A stretch of DNA of 64,000 nt, taken from contig NZ_JAATVW010000012.1 of assembly GCF_011947225.1 (NCBI RefSeq), positions 1 through 64,000 on the forward strand. The letters are read 5' to 3'. Both the position numbers and the translations under genes were made by a program. Position 1 is the first letter of the stretch. Each line of letters begins with the position of its first letter. This DNA is from Planosporangium flavigriseum (lineage in GTDB: Bacteria > Actinomycetota > Actinomycetes > Mycobacteriales > Micromonosporaceae). Below, piece after piece: positions 58,623 through 64,000 of this stretch. The notes under the pieces are model-generated. The model was given only the letters and a program-made list of their open reading frames with translations. It did not search any database and had not been told where the DNA came from.

Positions 58623-58711
58623 CCCAGGACTCCGTCGGAGGTGGCGGTGGCGACGACTGGCAGGTAGTGCCCGTCTACGTCACCGAAGGCTGCGATCGGG
58701 ACATCGTGCAT
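58619..58711 (-). CDS. 30-residue peptide gene heading an operon, candidate RiPP precursor
   Basis: A tiny open reading frame, MHDVPIAAFGDVDGHYLPVV followed by ATATSDGVLG. It is preceded by AAGGAG at seven-base spacing and ends in a four-base overlap with the SAHH-like gene. The strong ribosome-binding site and exact coupling argue that it is translated. Possible roles are a modified-peptide precursor for the methyltransferase and acetyltransferase products downstream, or a leader peptide. No leader or core motif is recognised, so the first role is a proposal. Confidence 0.5.
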   Translation of the reverse strand: MHDVPIAAFGDVDGHYLPVVATATSDGVLG

Positions 58712-58873
58712 CTTGTGTCTCCTTGGAGCGGCTGATGCGGGTGGCGGGGGACCAACGCGGCTGGAGTGGTGCAGTGCGAGATACCAGTCCGCGACGCAGG
58801 GGTGGGGTCGCCGGGGCAGGATCACCTGGGTGAATAGGGCAGAGGAGCGCCGGACTAGCGCCGTAGCGGGTAC

Positions 58874-59062
58874 TCATCGGCGGCTAGCCGGCTGTCTCGG
58901 CCATGCGGCCCGCCACCCAGGCCGACGGGTACACGTCGGGCACACCAACACATCGCCGCAATGGGGGCACCAGGCAGTAACTGCCCGCAGGTACCACCCA
59001 AGGGCAAGTCCGATAATCATTGCGCTGGCCGCGATGGCGGTACCGGCGATCAGCGTGGTCAT
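58874..59062 (-). CDS. Small membrane protein with CxxC zinc-ribbon-like tail
   Basis: A 62-residue protein with one transmembrane helix (AGTAIAASAMIIGLALGWYL) followed by a cysteine pair arrangement CPHC and CPTC with spacing typical of a small zinc ribbon, then a basic tail. It starts within the stop of the upstream small gene (ATGA). It is the last of three tiny coupled genes. The function is unknown, and the layout suggests a membrane-anchored metal-binding adapter. Confidence 0.65.
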   Translation of the reverse strand: MTTLIAGTAIAASAMIIGLALGWYLRAVTAWCPHCGDVLVCPTCTRRPGWRAAWPRQPASRR

Positions 59063-59331
59063 GCCGCACCGTCCTCACCCGCAGCCGCGGCCCAAACCGA
59101 CGGACCGGACAACGGACGGAGTCCGGCCAGATACGCCCTAGTTGCCTGTGGCGCTCGGCGAGGCAGCTCGCCGCGTAGGGCAAGGGTTCGCATCGCGTCC
59201 TGGGCAACGGCGCAGGGCCCCTCGACGCCGCACGCCGCGCATAGCTGGGTCCAGAGCGTCACGTGCTCGGCCAACTGGCGGTGCGCCTCGGCGATCACCT
59301 CGGCCGTCGGGCGGAAGGTGGCGGCCGGCAT
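59059..59331 (-). CDS. Small cysteine-containing protein
   Basis: A 90-residue soluble protein, not recognised. An N-terminal helix (AEVIAEAHRQLAEHVTLWTQ) leads into a cysteine cluster CAACGVEGPC near residue 32-41, which could bind a metal, followed by a helical second half (QDAMRTLALRGELPRR). It shares a base with the upstream stop (TGATG) and overlaps the downstream gene (ATGA). Similar small Cys proteins accompany XRE/DUF397 loci in actinomycetes, as here. Confidence 0.65.
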   Translation of the reverse strand: MPAATFRPTAEVIAEAHRQLAEHVTLWTQLCAACGVEGPCAVAQDAMRTLALRGELPRRAPQATRAYLAGLRPLSGPSVWAAAAGEDGAA

Positions 59332-59531
59332 CAGGCGCTCGCTCTGAGGAGAGCCGACTCGTCATGCCCTAGGCGAAGAACCTCGGGCAGCGTGGCGAGG
59401 ACCTGCTTGGCCCACTGCGCGGTCAGGCAGGGGACAGATGCCCATTGGCCCAACAAGGCCCAGCGTCTGCGGCGCCAGCCACCTATATCGGACAGGGACG
59501 GCGATAGCGCCGTTCCTGGTGTCGTTGTCAC
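59331..59531 (-). CDS. Small hypothetical protein, first of three coupled genes
   Basis: A 66-residue protein with GTG start at 59531 and GGAGGTG eight bases upstream. Central helical part WALLGQWASVPCLTAQWAKQ, no signal peptide. It overlaps the next gene by one base. It is divergent from the Scr1-type XRE regulator at 59768 and may be controlled by it. No family is recognised. Confidence 0.55.
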   Translation of the reverse strand: MTTTPGTALSPSLSDIGGWRRRRWALLGQWASVPCLTAQWAKQVLATLPEVLRLGHDESALLRASA

Positions 59532-59767
59532 CCGGTGTCACCTCCCGCCTCGTCGGCGTGACTGGTTCCACGGTGGCCAAACGTCGGAGGGGCGCGGCAG
59601 GGATTTAGGCAGGGAGGGATTTGGGGATTTCCACCGGCCGGTGGAAATCCCGACCACGCCTGGGAGAAGTTCCCTGGCGCGTGCGGACAGGTCGCCGTTG
59701 TACGCTCGGCGCATCGACGTGCATGGCGGTGCACGGTGCGGGTGAGCGCTACAGCAGGAGGTAGGGC

Positions 59768-60619
59768 GTGATCAGTCCGTACGTCCGCCGCCTACGGTTG
59801 GGCCGGGAACTACTGGCGCGGCGCCAAGAGCAAGGGATGTCGTCAGAGCAGGTCGGACGGGCCACGAGACTGCACCGGACCTCGATCTCGCGATTGGAGA
59901 ATGGGCAGGTCCGACCGGACGTCAACAACGTCATCAAGATCCTTGATTGCCTTGGGGTGACCGGCGACGACTGGACGAAGCTGATCCAGATCGCCCGTGA
60001 GGCCGGCGAGCGGGGTTGGTGGGAGTCGCACGCCGAGGAGATGGGCGAGCGGCAGGCGATGGTGGCGAACTTGGAGGCCGGAGCAGCCAGCATTCGCGAG
60101 TACCACCTGACGCTGATCCCCGGCCTGCTACAGACCCCGGAGTACACCGCAGCGCGCGCCGCCGTTGACACCGCAGAACGCTCGGCCGCCTTCAACGCCG
60201 CCCGCTCCATCGAGGCACGGGCGGCCCGGCAACGGATGCTGCACCGTCCCGGCGGCCCAACCTACGAAGTAATCGTCGACGAGCTGGCGGTGCGGCGCCT
60301 GAGCGCGGCGGTCTCCGTCATGCGCGGTCAGCTCGCCCACCTGGCGAAGATGGCGCAAGCCTCGCAAGTCACTGCGTACCTGCTGCCCGTCGATGTCGAG
60401 ATCGAAGGCCACACCGTCCCTCGATCCTCGTTTTCGATCTACACCTATCCGGACCCCGATGATCCAGTCGTTGTCGCGGTCGACACCGTCACATCCGATC
60501 TCGTCTTGACCGAGCCCGACCAGGTCGGCCACTACCTTGCGCTCTATGAGCGCCTGCGCACCAGCGCACTGGCCCCTGCAGAAAGCGCCCGAGTTCTGGC
60601 CAAGGCGGCCAAGCGATAG
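59768..60619 (+). CDS. Scr1-type XRE regulator (HTH plus DUF5753)
   Basis: A 283-residue transcription factor. The N-terminal helix-turn-helix (LGRELLARRQEQGMSSEQVG then HRTSISRLENGQ) is followed by the long DUF5753 effector-like domain (REYHLTLIPGLLQTPEYTAA, VIVDELAVRRLSAAVSVMRG). GTG start with AGGAGG six bases upstream. It is followed 18 bases later by a DUF397 gene, the standard actinobacterial partner pair sometimes described as toxin/antitoxin-like. It probably autoregulates and may control the divergent small-gene operon. Confidence 0.9.
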   Translation: MISPYVRRLRLGRELLARRQEQGMSSEQVGRATRLHRTSISRLENGQVRPDVNNVIKILDCLGVTGDDWTKLIQIAREAGERGWWESHAEEMGERQAMVANLEAGAASIREYHLTLIPGLLQTPEYTAARAAVDTAERSAAFNAARSIEARAARQRMLHRPGGPTYEVIVDELAVRRLSAAVSVMRGQLAHLAKMAQASQVTAYLLPVDVEIEGHTVPRSSFSIYTYPDPDDPVVVAVDTVTSDLVLTEPDQVGHYLALYERLRTSALAPAESARVLAKAAKR

Positions 60620-60637
60620 TCCAGGAAGGAAAGCACC

Positions 60638-60838
60638 GTGAGCGATGGACGCTTCGACAACTGGCGCACGTCGAGCTTCAGTGGCGGTGGTAGCAACTGC
60701 GTAGAGGTCGCTTTCACTCCCGATTTGGTGGGCGTCCGGGACAGCAAGAACCGAGACGGTGGAGTCCTCGCGTTCGGCGCCGAGCAGTGGCACCAGTTCA
60801 TTGCCGCCGTCCGTGAGGGCGAATTCGACCTGGACTAA
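60638..60838 (+). CDS. DUF397 small protein
   Basis: A 66-residue DUF397 protein with the hallmark opening WRTSSFSGGGSNCVEVAF, then VGVRDSKN and the W-containing end (GAEQWHQFIAAVREGEFD). GTG start behind AGGAAGGAAAG. It is paired with the Scr1-type XRE regulator 18 bases upstream. Such pairs are abundant in streptomycetes and relatives and act in development or growth control. The molecular role is unclear. Confidence 0.9.
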   Translation: MSDGRFDNWRTSSFSGGGSNCVEVAFTPDLVGVRDSKNRDGGVLAFGAEQWHQFIAAVREGEFDLD

Positions 60839-61023
60839 CGAACGGTTTCCCGGCGAGGCCGGGCCAGCAGGGCAGACCTCGCGGTGCCAATTCCGGCAGT
60901 GATCGGCCGCTTACCGATCCCTTGTCATCGATGGAGCACGGTGCCATGCTGTGCACTGTGCGCGGTGCAACAGGCTGAGGCGCTGTACTGCTCCATCGGC
61001 AAGGGAAGTCCTTCGGAGGACCG

Positions 61024-62352
61024 GTGGCCCGCAACGACAAGCTCATCCACGCTCGCCTGCGGCAGCCGTCGCGAATACGGCCCGGCAAACCAATGTCGCG
61101 CGAAGAAGTGGTTGAACTAGTCAACAAGATCGTCGACCCCGACCCCGCGGTGAAGAGCTCGTTTGACGCCAACCACCTAGGCAAGCTGGAAAGCGGGAAG
61201 ATCGGTTGCCCTCGGCCCGCGCTGCGAGCGGCGTTGCGGGCGGTTCTGAAGGCCGACTCGGATGCCGACCTTGGATTCGCACCACCGGCCGCCTGCGCCG
61301 TTACCGTCGACGACATGAATCGACGCGAGATGCTGTCCACCAGCATCGGCACTCTCGCAGGCACGGCCCTTGCCGTGTATCCGGTGATCGAACTGCTGGC
61401 GGCGACCGATCCACAGAACGCGCCCGCGAGCGTTGGCCGCGACCACATCGATCACGTCCTGTCAGTCGCGGATCTCCTAGAACACTGCGACAACACTCGC
61501 GGCGGCGCCGTGGCCGCACGTACCATCGCCGACCAGCAGCTCCGCGAAGCGGCCCGGCTGCTCACCGTCCCATGCTCTCCGGACCTGCGCGCCGACCTGT
61601 ACACCGCGCTGGCCCATCTCGCCGGCGTCGTCGGCTTCATGCTCTTCGACGCCTACGCTCACGACGATGCGCGAAATCGCTTCACCTTCGCGTTGCAGTG
61701 CGCTGACATCGCCAACAACTGGCACCAGCGCGCCATGCTGCTGTCCAGCATGGCGCGGCAGGCGGTGTGGTGCGGGCAACCCGACGACGGCCTGACATGG
61801 ACCGAGATGGGACTGGTCCGCGCCGACCGGCTCACCGCCACCGAACGCGCGATGCTCCACACCGTGCGGGCGCGTGCCTTGGCCAAGCTCGGACCCGCGC
61901 GGGCGCAGGACGTCCTCGCTGCGGTCGGCGCGGCGGACGAAGCGTTCGCCAAGTCCGACCCGGGCGAAGATCCCCCGTGGATGCGCTTCTATGACGTGGC
62001 CCAGCACCACGGCGACACGGCCCACGCACTGTTTGATGTCGCGATGCGTACCGGGCTCACCACGGAAGCCGCTGACCGCTTCGCGTACTCAGTGCTGCAC
62101 CACGCACCGGAGTACGCCCGGTCGCGCGCCATTTCCCGCACGAAGCTCGCCACGCTGACGATGATCAAAGACGATCCTCGCAAGGCCGCCTGCATCGGCC
62201 ACGAGGCCCTCGATGATGCCGGTCCTGTCCAATCACTGCGCGCCAGAGACGACCTACGCGCCCTGTACCGGGCCTCCGGTAGGCACGCCACGATCGAAGA
62301 CGTCCGGGACCTGCGCACCCGGGTCGCCGCGACCGTCGGGGTCGGCACTTGA
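61024..62352 (+). CDS. Large XRE-like regulator with TPR-like domain
   Basis: A 442-residue cytoplasmic protein. The first 80 residues hold a helix-turn-helix-like region (MSREEVVELVNKIVDPDPAV then NHLGKLESGKIGCPRPALRA). A short segment MNRREMLSTSIGTLAGTALA follows, and the rest is helical and repeat-like (LRADLYTALAHLAGVVGFML, TERAMLHTVRARALAKLGPA). The GTG at 61024 follows GGAGG by five bases. Its stop overlaps the TTG start of the APH-type gene (TTGA), so the two are coupled. This architecture is common in actinomycete regulators of unknown input. Confidence 0.8.
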   Translation: MARNDKLIHARLRQPSRIRPGKPMSREEVVELVNKIVDPDPAVKSSFDANHLGKLESGKIGCPRPALRAALRAVLKADSDADLGFAPPAACAVTVDDMNRREMLSTSIGTLAGTALAVYPVIELLAATDPQNAPASVGRDHIDHVLSVADLLEHCDNTRGGAVAARTIADQQLREAARLLTVPCSPDLRADLYTALAHLAGVVGFMLFDAYAHDDARNRFTFALQCADIANNWHQRAMLLSSMARQAVWCGQPDDGLTWTEMGLVRADRLTATERAMLHTVRARALAKLGPARAQDVLAAVGAADEAFAKSDPGEDPPWMRFYDVAQHHGDTAHALFDVAMRTGLTTEAADRFAYSVLHHAPEYARSRAISRTKLATLTMIKDDPRKAACIGHEALDDAGPVQSLRARDDLRALYRASGRHATIEDVRDLRTRVAATVGVGT

Positions 62353-63221
62353 CCGCCCGGCAGGCACTCGAGTTGACCGCCAAACAGGCCGGGTTCGACA
62401 GCACGGACGCCGAACTCATCCGAGCGGGGGAGAACACCCTCTTTCGCCTCGTCGACGGCGTTGTCGCCCGTGTCGGGCGACCCGGCCAAGAAGCGGCCGC
62501 GAACAAAGAGGTCCAGGTGTCACGCTGGCTGTCCACGGCGGGTATCGCGGTCGTCGAGGCGATGCTCGAGATCACCCAACCGATCGTGGTCGATGGCGTG
62601 CCGGTCACCTTCTGGCGAGAGCTGCCTCTGCACCGGGAAGGCTCGGTGGACCAAGTCGCCGACGTCCTTCGCCAACTCCACGCCCTTCAACCACCGCCAT
62701 ACCTCGATCTGTCGCCGCTAGCGCCCTTCGTGCGGCTGGACGAGCGGATCGCCGAGGCTTCCGTGTTCAGCGACGCCGACCGACAGTGGCTGCACGAACA
62801 CCTACACCGTCTACAACAACGGTATGCCGAGCTGCCCGCGGGGCTGCCGCGCGGCGCCGTCCACGGCGACGCGTGGGGCGGCAACATCGTCGCTACCGCG
62901 GGCGGACCAGTGGTCCTCGACCTGGAACGATTCGCGTACGGGCCCCCAGAGTGGGACCTGGTCAGCATCGCCGTCGATCACTTCACGTTCGGGTCACTCT
63001 CCGACGCGGAGTGGGCTGAATTCTGCCACCGCTACGGCTACGACGTGACCGACTGGGCCGGGTACACGGTCCTCCGGGACGCACGAGAGCTGCGGAAGGT
63101 GACCTTCGCGGCTCAGATGGCCGCTCAATACCCCCACCTGCGAAAGCAGGCGCAGTACCGCCTAGCGTGCATCCGGGGCGAGCGCGGCTCGCGGCCGTGG
63201 AATTGGGAGCCGGTGCCCTAG
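62349..63221 (+). CDS. Aminoglycoside phosphotransferase (APH) family kinase
   Basis: A 290-residue kinase-fold protein. The catalytic loop AVHGDAWGGNIV (Asp in HGD) and the metal-binding VVLDLERFAYGPPEWDLVSI are clear. The N-lobe (LFRLVDGVVARVGRP, EVQVSRWLS) fits the APH/choline-kinase group. It starts with TTG inside the stop of the upstream regulator (TTGA), implying joint control. Such proteins phosphorylate antibiotics or small alcohols. Nothing in the sequence fixes the substrate, and resistance should not be assumed. Confidence 0.85.
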   Translation: MTARQALELTAKQAGFDSTDAELIRAGENTLFRLVDGVVARVGRPGQEAAANKEVQVSRWLSTAGIAVVEAMLEITQPIVVDGVPVTFWRELPLHREGSVDQVADVLRQLHALQPPPYLDLSPLAPFVRLDERIAEASVFSDADRQWLHEHLHRLQQRYAELPAGLPRGAVHGDAWGGNIVATAGGPVVLDLERFAYGPPEWDLVSIAVDHFTFGSLSDAEWAEFCHRYGYDVTDWAGYTVLRDARELRKVTFAAQMAAQYPHLRKQAQYRLACIRGERGSRPWNWEPVP

Positions 63222-63386
63222 CTCCGGCTGGGCGGCCTGCCAGAAGTCGTCCGGCGCCCAGGTCCTGACCATGTTGACAACGACGTCCGTCACTCAATCA
63301 GGATCACAGAGCAGGCCGCAGCCCAACCATCTGGGATGAGCCCTTACACGGCGATGCGCTCGGTGTCGCTCCCGATCGTCAGGCAA

Positions 63387-63428
63387 ACACGAGGATGCCC
63401 CGGCGTAGATGCCGGGGCATCCTCGTGT
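63387..63428. terminator. Perfect 18-bp hairpin terminator
   Basis: ACACGAGGATGCCCCGGC (63387-63404) and its exact reverse complement (63411-63428) flank a six-base loop GTAGAT. It lies 165 bases after the APH-type gene and is the strongest simple hairpin in the window. Confidence 0.8.
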
Positions 63429-64000
63429 GGTCATGTGAGCGGAAAACATACTTCTACGTTCAGTAACCGACCGGCCACGTCTCGTTTTTGCAGTTCTGTA
63501 CCGTGCTCCCGGCTAGACACAAGCCTGCATGACCGACTCGTGGATTGTGCCGACTTGAGCTGCAAGAACATATCGGTTGGCCCGCGGGGGTTCGGCTCCT
63601 TAGTAGGTTGCAGGTTGTTGGTTCCACGTGCCCTACCCGGTCGGCCCGGACATCCCCAGCGGGCGGCCATGAAGTGGACGGCGGCGGCATCAAGTCGGAG
63701 TAGCACTGCCTGGCAAGGACGTCACAAGCCCGGCTATGTAGCTGCGGATGCTCCGTCGGGCGTCGGAAGCCAAGATGTTGACCACCACGTTGGTTGTCTC
63801 GTCGTTCGTCGCAAGACCGTGGTTGTCACGTACAGCGCGAGCCAGCACGTGTCTTACTCGGTGGTCGTCATCGCGGGCCAGTTGGACGGCGGTTGCCGCT
63901 GGTAAGGCTGCTGGATCCCGTGCCCACCGTAATGCGGCGAGCGCTCTCAGAGCTGGGCTCGGATGGACGGCGCAATGATCCAGTCGAAGTTCGGAGGCAC
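63429..64000. other. Non-coding end of window
   Basis: No gene could be supported. The left part holds the second copy of the 64-base repeat. The remainder has only short readings without start signals. Confidence 0.4.
63456..63519. repeat. 64-base dispersed repeat, copy 2
   Basis: Ungapped match to 52804-52867 at about two-thirds of positions, with core CGTTTTTGCAGTTCTGT at 63483-63499. No tRNA-like T-arm accompanies this copy. It lies just downstream of the perfect hairpin. Confidence 0.55.

Overview
The window is GC-rich actinobacterial DNA. GTG and TTG starts are frequent, neighbouring genes often overlap by 1-4 bases, and the gene content (XRE/DUF397 pairs, a class F sortase, CbtAB, a B12-riboswitch-controlled class Ia ribonucleotide reductase) would fit Micromonosporaceae or a close relative. 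That placement is an inference from gene content only. No rRNA, no complete tRNA and no CRISPR array were seen.

Layout. (1) 1-13 kb holds accessory and envelope genes: an IS6-type transposase remnant; a divergent HxlR regulator and MFS exporter with tandem operator-like repeats between them; a CopC / CopD-CtaG copper pair; a PH-domain membrane protein; a secreted TIGR03118-type protein; an LCP cell-wall enzyme; a CBS protein; a repetitive secreted protein overlapping a class F sortase; and a polyprenol-phosphate mannosyltransferase gene that has lost its catalytic segment, followed by an IS6 copy carrying an internal deletion.

(2) 13-26 kb is a vitamin B12 regulon. Four cobalamin riboswitches precede an Opp/Nik-type ABC transporter (binding protein, permease, permease-ATPase fusion, ATPase), the cobalt transporter pair CbtB-CbtA, a small ferredoxin-like protein, and nrdAB. 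A compact peptide plus radical SAM/SPASM maturase pair (candidate RiPP) sits among them. A FhuF-like gene next to nrdA is frameshifted.

(3) 27-36 kb begins with an intact IS6-family element, followed by an XRE-cupin regulator, an amidohydrolase and a complete Liv-type ABC transporter (SBP, two ATPases, two permeases) with coupled start/stop codons. It ends at a strong hairpin and a 3' half of tRNA-Val(CAC), which looks like an integration scar.

(4) 36-54 kb looks like a defence or biological-conflict island. It contains a trypco2 protein with a trypsin-STAND-TPR protein; an OLD-type ATPase/Toprim gene beside two tandem paralogous proteins of about 1,017 residues with an N-terminal nuclease-like motif set; a decayed IS5-type element; a HEPN/Toprim-type protein; an AlbA/Schlafen-domain protein; and an unrecognised protein next to a tRNA-like fragment. 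The two giant paralogues with the OLD gene are the best candidate here for an undescribed system.

(5) 53.8-58.7 kb (minus strand) is a fully overlapping six-gene operon: a 30-codon peptide with a strong ribosome-binding site, an S-adenosylhomocysteine-hydrolase-like protein, an unknown protein, two SAM methyltransferases and a double-GNAT acetyltransferase. It may be a small peptide-modification or natural-product locus.

(6) 58.8-64 kb has three tiny coupled genes, an Scr1-type XRE regulator with its DUF397 partner, a second large regulator coupled to an APH-type kinase, a perfect 18-bp hairpin and non-coding sequence that includes a second copy of a 64-bp repeat.
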